DNA from: Pomphorhynchus laevis
Lineage: Eukaryota > Acanthocephala > Palaeacanthocephala > Echinorhynchida > Pomphorhynchidae
Reading direction: 5' to 3'
NCBI GenBank assembly: GCA_012934845.2
Contig: WNNJ02003776.1
Location: 310,001 to 374,000 of the forward strand
DNA length: 64,000 bases
Shown here: piece after piece, positions 1 to 10,409 of the stretch
How positions within the stretch are numbered: the first letter of the stretch is position 1
How the letters are laid out: each line of letters opens with the position of its first letter
Notes under the pieces: model-generated
What the model saw: only the letters and a program-made list of their open reading frames with translations
Database searches by the model: none
Told to the model about the DNA's origin: nothing
Translations under genes and position numbers: made by a program

Positions 1-131
1 CTAAACGTCGTTCTCTACGATACATCGATACAAGTTTAACGTAAAGCCTACGTAAATCTACAAAATCTTTCCTTACCGTTAAATCGAACCGATAACTTTT
101 ATTTAATTGAATTAAATGTTGCTGGAACTGT

Positions 132-959
132 TTAAATCAAGCGGGTTTTACTAGGTATGAGTTTTTTTTTGGAATAGTCGGATTCATATCTACAAGCCGA
201 TAGAAGGGTGGAAATTACAGAAGTAATGCTGTTCCCCAGTTCTCCTGATCTAAGGAATTGAAAAGCTAGATTTATTTGACTATAATCAATTGCTGAAGTA
301 CATAATTTCCTGCTAGGTTGACGGGGCAAATCTATTGATTGTATGTTGCATATGCAATCGAAAATACACGAGACAGGTTTGTGTTTACGAACTAACGCCC
401 ATTTTGAAGATAGTACTAGCCCTATATGTCTTACATGCACGTTAGTAAATATGATGTCTATACAGCTTTTACCTGTAGAAGATTCGTAGGACCAATTTTC
501 ATTAGGGACGTATAACTTTAGATTTATAGACTTAAAGTAATTGACAAGAATTCGCAATTTTCCTGTGATTGGACTGGTGAATCTTGCATTAAAATCTCCT
601 GCGATAATTATCGGGACTGTGCTGTTTAGAGTTGAAAGAAGCTGAGAAATTTCGTCAATTATATCTGCCGCGGTAAGTGTGGGTTTGAAATAGCATGCGA
701 TAAAAGTGATGACAGGTGTTTCAAGCAGTATAGAATTCAGCAAATACCTACATTGCCAATCCCTGAAGGCCCTATTTAAACCTAAAATTATTCCACCCGC
801 GGGGCGACCACGAATGCCCAATAAAGCAGGATTGTCAAATGTATAAAAACCAGGTAAAGAATAATTATTAGTAAACATGGTCTCTAATAGTACCACAACG
901 TGAAAGGTATCGAACCAGGATTCAATACCTTGCTCGATCAAAGACGCCAAACCTTCCAC
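132..959 (-). CDS. LINE ORF2, APE-type endonuclease domain
   Basis: 275 codons resembling the exonuclease-endonuclease-phosphatase fold that nicks target DNA for target-primed reverse transcription. Visible landmarks are GRPAGGIILG, the PIIIAGDFNAR block (catalytic Asp and Asn), and SCIDIIFTN, the usual SxIDxIF-type motif near the end, followed by VSCIFDC where an SDH motif normally stands. The expected N-terminal QETW-like block is weak or missing (LLETMFTNN), so the start is probably truncated or frameshifted. An in-frame stop separates it from the linker at 1-131, which still reads like LINE sequence. Confident as a LINE endonuclease; clade not assigned. Confidence 0.8.
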   Translation of the reverse strand: MEGLASLIEQGIESWFDTFHVVVLLETMFTNNYSLPGFYTFDNPALLGIRGRPAGGIILGLNRAFRDWQCRYLLNSILLETPVITFIACYFKPTLTAADIIDEISQLLSTLNSTVPIIIAGDFNARFTSPITGKLRILVNYFKSINLKLYVPNENWSYESSTGKSCIDIIFTNVHVRHIGLVLSSKWALVRKHKPVSCIFDCICNIQSIDLPRQPSRKLCTSAIDYSQINLAFQFLRSGELGNSITSVISTLLSACRYESDYSKKKLIPSKTRLI

Positions 960-1036
960 ATTAAATAGTAACAGTCTAAAAGACTTGTGGTGCTCACAAA
1001 CCTGACTACCACTTCTTGCAGAAGAGGATAGTCATA

Positions 1037-2098
1037 TAGACGACCCATCCATTAATGAGGAATTAACGGGTGTTGTGCCTACCTTTCCATTATTCGGTCT
1101 ACGAACAATTTGAAAATTTCTAATTATGTAATTACTATTTGGGTTTGCAAGTCTTTTCTCTTGTAGCTGTTTGCGCAGAACCTGATTGGCAACACGCTCT
1201 TCGGGGGAAAATCAGGCATGATGTAAACATTCCTAAAACGATCAACTTTTCTCAATTTATAAGAGTTTGATAAAACGTTGCTGGCCGTTACCTCGTCCGT
1301 TGAAACTAAAGTCCACGGAGGAATGTCTGTTCTTTTGGCTGGAAGTCGATGGACCTTAATTGAAAATTTTGCAGTTATTTGAGTGCCTACAGCGGATAAA
1401 ATGTCTCTAACACTAGCTTCATCATCCGCTGTATTTGGTAGATTGCGTATAATAAAATTTGACGAGCGCAAAGCTGATTTTTTGCAACTGTTAATGATTT
1501 CCAACGGGGAGCAGATACTTGATTTAATATTAGAAGTGGCAAGGATAGAACGCGTTACTTCTCTACGTACTACACTTGCGAAACTACGATTCTGAAATGG
1601 AGAGGGTTTGTGAGATGATAGATTTTGAGAAAGGTTAGAAGATATTTCCTTGGATTGTGCTAATTTTAGTTCATCGATCTTAGCCTCCAAATTGCTTATA
1701 GCAACATTCGCCTGTTCTAAGGATTGTTCTATAGTTGTAATGCGTTTTGCAGCACAAATTCCACAGATGAATCGCTGAAGAAAGAAATCTCGAGATACCC
1801 TACGAGGAGACTTGACAACAGTATATAAAGAACAACCAAAACCGTCACATTTCAATTCAAATGACACGTACTCGCTAGAATCATCGTGACTTAACGGAAT
1901 GGAATTAAGCTTATCTACGCTACGTGCAGTAAGCTGAGACAAGTATGCAGATATGGGAGCATCAATAGAAGAATTCGCACGGTTGGAACACCTGCTACCA
2001 GGAAGACAATCGACACAGAGTTTGCCGGACTTTGCACACAAACAGCTCTTGCAAACAGCATTTCGACCATTACATTGGCAACAATGAGAAGCAGACAT
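1037..2098 (-). CDS. LINE ORF1 protein: CXC-like cysteine motif, coiled coil, RRM-like domain (one frameshift)
   Basis: The open part (1124-2098, 324 codons) begins MSASHCCQCNGRNAVCKSC and carries about ten cysteines in the first 40 residues, probably a zinc-binding module. Residues about 130-150 form a short coiled coil (SLEQANVAISNLEAKIDEL). From about 215 a fold typical of LINE ORF1 RNA-binding domains appears (NFIIRNLP, then VYIMPDF). Near 1205 a run of C (plus strand cggggg) shifts the frame; the other frame continues as PEERVANQVLRKQLQEKR, the usual ORF1 ending, to a stop near 1037, giving about 350 codons in all. It would bind element RNA. Start chosen at the first Met, before the cysteine motif. 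Confidence 0.75.
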
Positions 2099-2201
2099 TT
2101 TTCTTTTGTAATTAGCTTGAACAATGATTGCTGCTCGACACTCGTTGCTCGAAGGTTGTCGTAATATTGCTTGTCAGTAGATTGTTGTATTTTTGTATTT
2201 A

Positions 2202-2250
2202 TGTATTTACTTTAGATTTGTATTTACTTTAGATTGTATTTACTTTAGAT
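2202..2250 (-). repeat. Three tandem 16-17 bp units in the APE LINE 5' UTR
   Basis: The unit tgtatttactttagat occurs three times almost without change, about 100 bp before the ORF1 start. LINE 5' UTRs often carry short tandem repeats with promoter activity; that role here is inference. Confidence 0.6.
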
Positions 2251-2424
2251 CTCAAATGTAATCAAGAAAATTTTTATAATAATCATAATTATAATAATCA
2301 TAATATAATAATCATATGATTACATTTTTTTAAAGAAGAAAAGCTTTATTCACAAAGTTTACAAAGGGAATTTAACCCAAATATCATTATGTTTGAATTT
2401 CATGTTACGGGGCGTGTGCTTTAG

Positions 2425-5400
2425 CTAAGGCTCCTGTTGCTCGAGGCGGACGGCCTTTCCACTTGAAGAACGGTAACCCCGGATGCATATCGACGCCGCG
2501 CGGCATAGGGCAACACCGATTTCACGTGTAATGCGAGTCAAGCACTGTGCGTATGTCGTTTGGTCAGACCTCTGCGCCTGCAGAAAGGCGATTCGGCGCA
2601 ACACAGCACGAGAGCTTTCACTCAATCCGCCGTTTGTCGAAGCGATGAAGGGTACAAATGTGCCTCTTGCAATCTGTTGAACCCGTTCCTCATATTTAGA
2701 CTTCTTTCTTGCTTCGTGGAAGTTGAACGCACTGGACGTGCTTGTACGGTAAGATTCGGCAAGGTTGTTGAAAATGCTGACGTCTATATACGTCCGCTCG
2801 AATCTACCGGGAAACAGTCCAGTACAGACGATATCCACTCGTGCGTCAAGATCTCTTGTCGTTGCACTATTGGTGAAGACGTGATCCACGCTGGGACTAT
2901 CGAGTACAGGTTCGATCCCTACACCATGACAAACAGTCGTTAGATTTCGGGCAAGGATATCACGAACGATATTGTGACGAAAAATCTGCAACCCTCCACG
3001 CCGACATGAAAGGAGATGCTTCAAGCATGCAGGAGTATTGCATATGCATCTCGTGGGCATGTCAGTCGGTTCCCAAGCATACCGCATAGCCATACTATCT
3101 CTGAATTCACGTGGAAGAATATGGAAGTTTTCACGAACCGGGGGCACTATGGAAAGCCATGACGATGCACCATAAACGGACGCGTATGCAAGAGCTTCCT
3201 GTGAGATTTCATTTAAGTTCGACTTCGCGTAATTAAAGCGGCCGATTGCGGCTGTCTTTCTTTCAGCAGTAATCCGCTCGCCGATCTTTTGCTGTTCGGT
3301 TCTGAAGACGACACCTTGGCAATCTGACGTGAATGACGAGCACATTCTCTCAGAAGAGCTGAATTCCAGGTCCTTCACGAACAGAGGGTCAATGATCCCG
3401 AGGCCTCCTTCTCGTATGGGACTGGTGAGTACCTTCACCCAATCTTCTGAAAGGACCTGCTTTGTCATTTCCTTTAAGAATCTCCCGGTAATTGCATCCC
3501 GCAAAGGTGCAAGATCGTCATCGGAGCAACTCGTTGTGCGTAAGAAGTGTGTCCACTTCCATTGCAATGACTTGGTCAATCCGATGTAAGAAATATGCGG
3601 GTCTACAGAGCATATCTCTGTGAGCCGATCTGTCAGATAAAAGTCATCTTCAATTCGCTCTCTGGTCGATTCTTTCATGAACGCACTTGATCCAATGAAT
3701 GAGCCGAGAATTTTAACACCATCGTGTCTTATGTCGACACTTGCAAACTTTGATTGATTTACTGTCATCGTTTCGTGCAGAAGAAGAGCAGATTTGGCTG
3801 GTTTAACATGATAGCCATAATCAGGTCCGTGCTGTTGTAGGATATTAAGTACTTTCTCAAGCATCGATGTGGGGCCGAGGAAGTTCGCATCGTCTGCAAA
3901 CCACCGTTTAACAACACCAGGATATTGATCCCTTATCATCCTTATAAGAGGCAGAGAAGCCATTGCGAAGATGGCCATTGCTAAGGGGTCGCCTTGAGTC
4001 ACACCCTCCTTCGAGTGGAGCGAACCACCTTCCAAAATAAGACGAGCATCGACAGAATAGATGTTTTGGAAAGTTTGCGCCAATGACGGACATAAATGCG
4101 ACATGTTATGAAGAGCTACTCGGCGGTTTAAGCTGTTAAAAGCGTTGGAGGCGTCGACACACAGTAAGCCAAATTCTGGATTGTTGTGGAAGTTATTGCG
4201 TAGAGAGTGTATACAAAAGTCCACACCACTCCGTTGTGAGGCACATAGTTGCTCTAATCCAGCGATGTCTTGCAAATCCGTTTTTATATGTTGCAAAATC
4301 GCTTTGCAGACAATCCGTCTACCGACTTCGGCTATTCCAATCGGTCGAATACCTCCATTCTTTTTCGGGATGGCCACAAGTCGGCAAGCTACGAAAGCAT
4401 TAATAGTATTAGGCGAGACTTTTTCAGAGGCGATTTTGACTGCTAGAGCGGCAAGAGCTTCAGCAAGCTTTTTAGAATGAGTACCGAAAGCCGTGAGCAT
4501 GCGTTTCCACATAAGCGCATCCACGCCGGATTGGCCTGCTGTGCCAAATGTGGAGTGGGACGCTTTTACGATATCGCTTGCGTCAATTGCAAGGAATGTA
4601 GACGGATGGTGAGGAACCGCACCCATCATGGGAGCATGCAGAAGTGCTTCCGGCTTTGCCTCTGCTGCTTCAGGATGTAACCTCTGTAGGAGATACTTTA
4701 CAGTAAAACCATCAATCAATGTGTCTGCACGAAGGGTTCCAGATGTTTGAATGCCAGATAGGAGGGATGTTGCAGCGCTTAGACGGCCTTTCTTCACAAG
4801 ATTGCAGTATCTGGTTTTCCATTCAGTATTTTTACCATCGTATTAATTCAAATCAGCTCGGGCCTGCAGGCATATCGCTTCGTCAAAGAGGGCATTAAAA
4901 TCGTTATTTCTCCAAAGATCCAGCCTACGTTCCATAGCTTTGCGTATGATCGCCGTTTTACGACTTTCGATTCTCTGAAGCACACAACGAGAGAGCACGG
5001 TTGCCGCCTCAAGCGCGGAGCAGGATTGAAAGTGCACTTCCTCCGAAGCTTGGTAGTAAAGATCAGCCATGATGTCCACAAATTCGTTCGTAGCATTACA
5101 GCGAGGTGGATCCAAGAGCGCTGGGGGCCAAGTGATAACGATTTCGTAGATATCGTGAAGCGTTAATTGGCGCGCGGTAGACTCAACCTGGTTATGAACA
5201 ACATCGCTTTCCCGCGGTATGTCCAATGCAATTAATGGATGAACTCGTTCGACTGGCGCAGCAGCGGAATTTGATAGCATTTGAGCGATAGAGTTAGGAC
5301 TTGTAGGTTGGTTAATTGACGATTGATTTCTACATCTCTTGGCTCGGCAGTTGACACATGCTTTTCCTGATTTTGCGCATTTACACCCTTTGCAAACAGC

Positions 5401-5457
5401 TTAGGGACCATTGCAAGAGCAGCATAATCGTCGGACCGAAGGTTTGCCGCGAACCAT
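2425..5457 (-). pseudogene. RLE LINE polyprotein: cysteine motif, reverse transcriptase, restriction-like endonuclease
   Basis: One frame of 1011 codons with two TAA codons, at 5401-5403 and 4843-4845. The N-terminus has a CXC-like motif (CCSCNGP, then AVCKGCKCAKSGKACVNC) split by the first stop. The open stretch 4797-2425 (790 codons) holds RT motif A near its residue 215 (LLCVDASNAFNSLNR), a GVTQGDPLAMAIFAM block, and the catalytic FADD near residue 302 (KRWFADDANFLG). A CCHC knuckle near residue 585 (CICNTPACLKHLLSC) precedes RHN and the PD-(D/E)XK-like core (ARVDI, then TYIDV), as in R2-type endonucleases. Function by family: target-site nicking and reverse transcription. Apart from the two stops, the main catalytic residues are present. 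Confidence 0.85.
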
Positions 5458-5460
5458 GAT

Positions 5461-5551
5461 CTGGAAAGTCGATCTGGAAAGACGATATGGAAAGTCGATC
5501 TGGAAAGTCGATCTGGAAAGTCGGTCTGGAAAGTCGGTCTGGAAAGTCGAT
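5461..5551 (-). repeat. Seven 13-bp tandem repeats directly upstream of the RLE LINE start codon
   Basis: The unit ctggaaagtcgat (plus-strand reading) is repeated seven times with one or two changes per unit. It stops three bases before the ATG (5455-5457 on the minus strand), so it forms the element's 5' UTR. It could be a promoter of the tandem-monomer kind. Confidence 0.8.
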
Positions 5552-5559
5552 TGTAAGTA

Positions 5560-6357
5560 GTTAATAGGTATCAAGATAGTTTGAACAAGATAATTTGATC
5601 ATATGATTACATAATTATAATAATCATAATTAATAATTATATGTTATAATAATATCTTCAGTATGCTCAATAAGAGAGCAAACTAAGAGAGCGCTAAGAA
5701 ACTGCCCGTCACTCCATCCACTCTTACCAGTCCCAGACATTGAAAAAGCTACAGCCCAATGACACGCTGAATAATAACACATGAATAATTTTAATTATGA
5801 ATAAGCACGATAGATAGATCATACTTTCACACGTTTATCATGTCTATATTCGGGGGTCTAGAGAATGTGGTCAACACTGTGCAAAAAAATAGTAAAGATG
5901 TATGCTTCTCGAAGCACACACATCTACGCTGAAATCGTCCACTCACTCAGATGTCGATGTCAAGGATAATGGGAGTTTGGTATCGTAGTCAATGTGAAAT
6001 AGGTATAACCAATACAGAGCGAATAACAACGAAATAAATTTGCAGGAATAACCTCCGAATGTCAAAAATAAAAACTTAAATTTTATTGGCAATTACTAAG
6101 TTTGGGATTTATTTGAAGGTAAACTGTATTGAAAATTTATAATAAATAGGCTCAACAAATTTTTTATGAATAATCATGAATGATTATGAATGATAAATTA
6201 TGAATAATTATTAAATAATTATGTACAAAAATTAGTTCTATATTTGTAAAAAATAAGGCAATGCAATGATGCATTTGAATTACTAATTAACTGCCGTTAA
6301 ATGAAATGGTATTGAATACCATTTGTATAAACTAATAATTCGTTAATAAATTTTTAC
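5560..6357. other. AT-rich stretch with no recognised gene
   Basis: No convincing ORF, exon or known repeat beyond ataat and tgaat simple sequence. It may hold the 3' UTR, or a further intron, of gene A if that gene ends with the exon at 6358-6518. Confidence 0.5.
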
Positions 6358-6627
6358 CTGACACGTTTAGACGACATATCACTTTTGCAACTTAATATAT
6401 TTCTTTTCTTCGCAAATGATCGGCCGACATGAACAACGTTTTCTTCAAACAATTCTGTTTTTGGATGGCAAATATCAGTATCAATGGGATGCATGTATTT
6501 CATCATGCATTGAGCATTCTGTACAAATAACAAAAACAAACATTAATTACACTAAAATAAAACTACCTTATTAGAATCACAAAAACCCTGTTCTATTTGC
6601 GGCGTAACTGCAGTAATTGGATCTAAG
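6358..6627 (-). CDS. Host gene A, exons 3 and 4 (unknown protein)
   Basis: Exon 3 is 6567-6627 (acceptor tttag, donor GTAGTT) and exon 4 starts at 6518 after a pyrimidine-rich acceptor ending tacag; the 48-nt intron between them joins in phase. Exon 3 begins with one base that completes the codon left open at the end of exon 2 (14448). Exon 4 encodes NAQCMMKYMHPIDTD and ends near 6358 either at a donor (GTAAAA) or at the TAA two bases further on (SSKRVR stop); sequence alone cannot decide. No domain recognised. The polar residue mix and clean splice signals argue for a host gene rather than a transposon. Confidence 0.6.
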
Positions 6628-7069
6628 CTAAATAAAATTAACAAATTTAAATCAAAAAATAAGTTTAAGTAAAGTGTAAGAATCGTATTTGATAAATAGG
6701 CAATCATTAGAATAACATTGACGATTCGAATCAAGCGTTTATGCTCTGGCTACATTATTCACTATCATAATTTATGTCCATAAATACAACATTAATTTGT
6801 TAATAGAACTTAGGAATGATATAGCATTTGTTAATTTACGTGAATTAAATATTTTAATTTATTAATTTCCTTATTGATACCTAAATTGTCGTTAGGAGGA
6901 AATATTAATGCTTCATCCTACTTTGATATATCTGAACAAGTACTTGGATTTAAAAGACGAGTGATTTTTACTTCTAGCGTGATGTACTATGTTCTTATAT
7001 GTACTAAGTACTAGTACAATACTAGTAATAGTACTAGTAATATTGTATGTACTTAGTTATACAAATGAA
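6628..7069. other. Intron sequence of gene A, AT-rich
   Basis: Start of the 7.8 kb intron 2-3 of gene A (6628-14447). It includes a small cluster of tactagta-type repeats near 7000-7060. Nothing coding seen. Confidence 0.5.
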
Positions 7070-7450
7070 ATTAATTAAATCAGCTAACTGAGTCAACGTA
7101 TTTAATATAATTATAAAATAAACAAAACAATAATGCTAAATCAATCAAGTCAGAAATCAATCAAGTCAGAAATCAATTAAATCAGCTAACTCAGTCTACG
7201 TATTTAATATAATTATAAACTAAACAAAACATAATAATGCTAAATCAAAATTTAATAATTAAATAATAAAATAAATATTTGTTTTTAGATTTTCTATAAT
7301 TTAAATCAAGTTAAAATAAAAAATTGAAATTTAAAATAAACGTCATTTTTATGAATTGAATAATAAATAACATGCGTTGTATCAGAATAAGAATTAGAGG
7401 TCATTCAAATTTAATAATTAAATAATAAAATAAATAATTGTTTTTAGATT
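7070..7450 (+). repeat. AT-rich terminal-repeat unit of the Naiad-like Penelope element, partly duplicated
   Basis: Matches the flank of the Naiad copy at 20260-20500: the words aaatcagctaactgagtc, tgctaaatcaaaatttaat and cagaataagaattagaggtc occur in the same order. The first part is duplicated here (7075-7130 and 7180-7240). Related pieces lie at 12720-12900, 13080-13350, 13560-13720, 16741-16905, 18890-19110, 30570-30670 and 54975-55020. Confidence 0.65.
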
Positions 7451-7513
7451 TTCTATAATTTATATCAAGTTAAAATAAAAACATCGAGAAGAAACTAGAG
7501 AATGTTAATCACG

Positions 7514-7545
7514 AATTTTCAACTATTTCAATAGTCCTTTTCAAG
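7514..7545 (-). ncRNA. Hammerhead-like hairpin motif downstream of the Penelope-like endonuclease
   Basis: Minus-strand reading CTTGAAAAGGACTATT, loop, AATAGTTGAAAATT: a stem flanked by TGAAA- and GAAA-type boxes. The same motif is at 8831-8861 (+), 16251-16282 (-, with a perfect 8-bp stem GACTATTG/CAATAGTC) and 44742-44773 (-). Penelope-like elements are known to carry hammerhead ribozymes in their terminal repeats; this version departs from the CUGANGA core, so activity is doubtful. Confidence 0.3.
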
Positions 7546-7553
7546 TGATACAA

Positions 7554-8501
7554 TTAGTAACAAAGAAAAGAAAATCTAATGTATATATGCAATAAAAACG
7601 GAAGAAACACACAGTGAATGTATCGGTTTTGCAATGTGCTTGTAGAGTTAGCTAATGTCCAGTTATCTTTATTACCATCCATCGAGTTAGCATAGTTCTC
7701 GATGTGAATACTTTCTTTTATCAGACGTCTTGGTAGGTTGTCCTCCTTTTCTAAGACCATAGCTGCGGCAAAGTCTGGTTCGTGATTATGGATCAACCAA
7801 TGATTCACCAATGCTGACGAATTATCTCCCTTTTTAAAATTATAATTATGTTGTTTTATTCTGGTTATTTAACCCTGCTTTGTCTGTCCGGAATATTTGG
7901 CTGGACAATTCATACACGGCATCTCGTAAGTTACATTATTAGGTTCATATTTAGGTTTGCTCTTGAAATAACCAGATAGAGTAGAATTCCTCACATGATA
8001 TAAGGACTTATTTGCTGGTAGAATCTTTCTTAAGAAATTAGAGCATCCGTCACGTACAAATATCGTGGGTATAAATACTCGTTTCTCTTTTGAGATAGCT
8101 TCCGAAGAATTATTTTCCATCACTTTACTCCTAAGACAACGGTTGATAGCTACGTGTATAGCCCATATAGGAAACTCTCTAGATTTCAACACTTCAGAAA
8201 TTCGCTGGAATTGGTTATCCCTAGCTGTTGGTGTCGAGCATATGTTAACCACCCGATCATAGTGCGCTTTCGCTGCCATTATTTTGTCGTTAGAAAATAC
8301 ATGAGTATTCCAACTTGTTGAACACCAGGATATATCAGATTTCCTATATATGTCCGTCGTAAGTATATTGTTAGTCTTCATAATCAACACGTCCAAGAAG
8401 AATATTTCACCGTCTATATTTTCCCTTACCACACTCCATTGTATAGCCTGATCTCTGCTATTCAATGACTCGATTATTCCCGAAACTTGATCAACAGACA
8501 A
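7554..8501 (-). pseudogene. Penelope-like RT C-terminus and GIY-YIG endonuclease
   Basis: Frame 7869-8501 gives FLDVLIMKTNNILTTDIYRK, the block after the RT thumb in Penelope-like proteins, then a spacer and YEMPCMNCPAKYSGQT, the start of GIY-YIG with its CxxC. After a stop, 7554-7811 gives VNHWLIHNHEPDF and RRLIKESIHIENY, the usual endonuclease end. So one break lies within the endonuclease, and the RT core is missing upstream. Family role: the endonuclease nicks DNA to prime reverse transcription. Confidence 0.75.
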
Positions 8502-8576
8502 TATGCAAAATACATCATCAACATATCTTAACCATTTAATTAGGTTAGGGATAAAAAAATATACATCTTCCTATTA

Positions 8577-8890
8577 ATGCGTCATATAGATGTCCGCCAG
8601 TATCAGTCCCAATGGAGAGCCATTGAAAAGGAGGACAACCTACCAAGACGTCTGATAAAAGAAAGTATTCACATCCAGAACTATGCTAACTCGATGGATG
8701 GTAATAAAGATAACTGGACATTAGCTAACTCTACAAGCACATTGCAAAACCGATACATTCACTGTGTGTTTCTTCCGTTTTTATTGCATATACACATTAG
8801 TTTTTCTTTTCTTTGTTACTAATTGTATCATTTGAAAAGGACTATTGAAATAGTTGAAAATTCGTGATTAACATTCTCTTGTTTCTTCTC
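8577..8890 (+). repeat. Inverted copy of the Penelope-like 3' terminus
   Basis: Mirrors 7520-7780 at high identity, including the codons for EKEDNLPRRLIKESIHI and the tail with the hammerhead-like motif. It shows that the terminal segment was copied or ligated in opposite orientation. Confidence 0.75.
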
Positions 8891-9044
8891 GATGCTTATA
8901 CGCCGTGAACGATTAATGAACACATCGAATGTATCAACAGATTAAAATAAAAAATTGAAATTAAAAATAAAATTCATTTTTATGAATTGACTAATAAATA
9001 ACAGACGTTGTATCAGAATAAGAATTAGAGGTCATCAGGAGGAA

Positions 9045-9101
9045 CTGCTATGCTATCAGGTTTCGGCCCCTAACTCCTCTACCCAACATAGCAGCGGGGC
9101 C
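9045..9101. ncRNA. Possible H-type pseudoknot in the Naiad terminal repeat
   Basis: A GC-rich island in AT-rich DNA. CTGCTATG (9045-9052) pairs with CATAGCAG (9087-9094), and GGCCCC (9065-9070) pairs with GGGGCC (9096-9101), in interleaved order. Loops are 12, 16 and 1 nt. The identical arrangement is at 20505-20561. Degenerate relatives (13136-13190, 16765-16815) keep most of the first stem, but the second is altered. Possible on either strand. Confidence 0.4.
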
Positions 9102-9168
9102 AAATACATGCTAATGATGTATTTCCTCTGAAATAACTATCTAGTATCTTATTCTAATGCAAAGTATA

Positions 9169-10409
9169 TTATTTATTATTCATCCATAAAAATTTGCCAC
9201 TTAAGAGTTTAAATTTATTCTTTATATTATTGTGTTGATTTATATATTTTACTATTTTCTGCTTGATGTTATTTTTATAGTAACCTAGTTTAAAATATGT
9301 ATCTATTAAATTATTTAAATGATTTTGAAGAAAGCCAATATCATTACATATTGTTGCAATTCTTAAAATTTCATTATTTAATGTATTATATTTTATATTA
9401 TATGGTATGCATGAATGCTCATGCAAAAATATGTTTCTTGTAAATTTAAATATGTCATCTTTACGATATAAATTAATAGTAGTTTTAGTTAATGTTAATT
9501 TAATGTTCATATCTAGATATACACCTTCTTTATCATTAATATTGGTTTTGTTAAGAATAAGGCTTTCTGGATAAATGTGCTCACTAATTGAATAAAAATT
9601 ATTAGAATTAAATACACATATATCATCAATGTATCGAAACATATATTTCATATATTTATATTGTTTAGATTTAGTTTTTACACAGTTATGAACAAATTCA
9701 TATTCTATAAAGCTTAAAAACAAGTCAGCTATAATTGGGCTACTATTACCACCCATTGGAACACCTTTTACTTGTCTAAATATAGATGTCCCTACTTTTA
9801 AATAATTTTGATTTATCAAAATATTTAAGGATTCTATTAATTCAATTTTATCCATATATTTATATTTATTTGATGGTTTAATTTTTTTAGATAGGCGTTA
9901 TAGTTATTATAACATATATATGTATATCATTTTCCGAATATAAGGTTAATTAATTTTACTAACGCTTCTTTAATATCTACTAAATCTAGATTTGTATAAA
10001 GCGTACTAAAATCGTATGTATTTATATTTTGAAAATTTATTCCTTTTGTCTGTTCTAAAAATTCTTTTGTAGAATTAATACTGAAATAGTGTTTTATACC
10101 AGTATTAATTTCGATTACCTTGCAATATTTTTTAAAATGTGCTTTAATTACTTTAAGTATTTTATTCATATAGACAGAAAGTGGTTTTAATGTACATTTA
10201 AACGCACTACATATGAACCTAGGTTTTATTGGATTTTTATGTAATTTTGGATTCCAATATAATATAGGTATAGTTTTATTATCTAATTCAACCTTTATAC
10301 CCTTTTTATCCATTATAGAACAGTGACTTGTAATAATTGTTTCTAAACTCAACTCACTACGTTCATATGTTGGATTTACATTTAAATCATTAGAATTAAC
10401 CTCTTTCAT
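9169..10409 (-). pseudogene. Naiad-like Penelope reverse transcriptase
   Basis: Two open pieces in compatible order: 9927-10409 (PILYWNPKLHKNPIKPRFI, then TYDFSTLYTNL, RT motif A) and 9169-9855 (QVKGVPMGGNSSPIIADL, then FRYIDDICVFNS, the catalytic box with YIDD). A TGA after LIFGK parts them; the same codon is AGA in the fragments at 33979 and 63900, so the stop is a copy-specific or subfamily change. The protein ends LLSGKFLWM without a C-terminal endonuclease, unlike Penelope proper. Confidence 0.8.

Larger units (their letters stand above)
1..2330 (-). mobile_element. 5' portion of an APE-type LINE (ORF1 plus start of ORF2)
   Basis: Read on the minus strand, this is the 5' end of a non-LTR retrotransposon: a 5' UTR (about 2330-2099), an ORF1 with cysteine motif, coiled coil and RNA-binding-like fold, then an ORF2 that opens with an APE-type endonuclease. 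The endonuclease-to-RT linker reads on to base 1, so the reverse transcriptase lies outside the window. The clade is uncertain (CR1/L2/Jockey-like), because the RT is not visible. It lies in the same orientation as the RLE LINE upstream of it. Confidence 0.8.
2260..5560 (-). mobile_element. RLE-type (R2/CRE/NeSL group) LINE, nearly full length
   Basis: A single-ORF non-LTR retrotransposon on the minus strand: 13-bp tandem repeats as 5' UTR (5461-5551), one reading frame from 5457 to 2425, a short 3' UTR, and an AT-rich tail of ataat-type repeats near 2265-2320. Similar ataatcat microsatellite sequence lies on both sides (about 2280 and 5610), consistent with insertion into a simple repeat. 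Only two in-frame stops interrupt the long frame, so the copy is fairly young. Related copies lie at 11598-12300 and 39931-43990. Confidence 0.85.
7500..8890 (-). mobile_element. Penelope-like element 3' end with an inverted copy of its terminus
   Basis: A canonical Penelope-like element (RT followed by C-terminal GIY-YIG) is represented by its 3' part at 7554-8550 on the minus strand. Its last 270 or so bases recur inverted at 8620-8890, so the fragment is bounded by inverted repeats. Such partial inverted or tandem termini are typical of Penelope insertions. It lies inside intron 2-3 of gene A. Confidence 0.75.

Noticed and set aside
2905-2930. B-box-like ggttcgatccc suggesting a tRNA gene
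   Set aside because: It lies inside the RLE LINE coding frame, has no A box or cloverleaf around it, and is explained by the codons.
1-5457. A single Dualen-type LINE with both APE and RLE endonucleases
   Set aside because: Each element has its own N-terminal cysteine motif and 5' UTR, and an AT-rich tail (about 2265-2320) separates them; two LINEs in the same orientation fit better.
5461-5551. CRISPR-like array
   Set aside because: Direct 13-bp tandem units without spacers, in a eukaryotic LINE 5' UTR.
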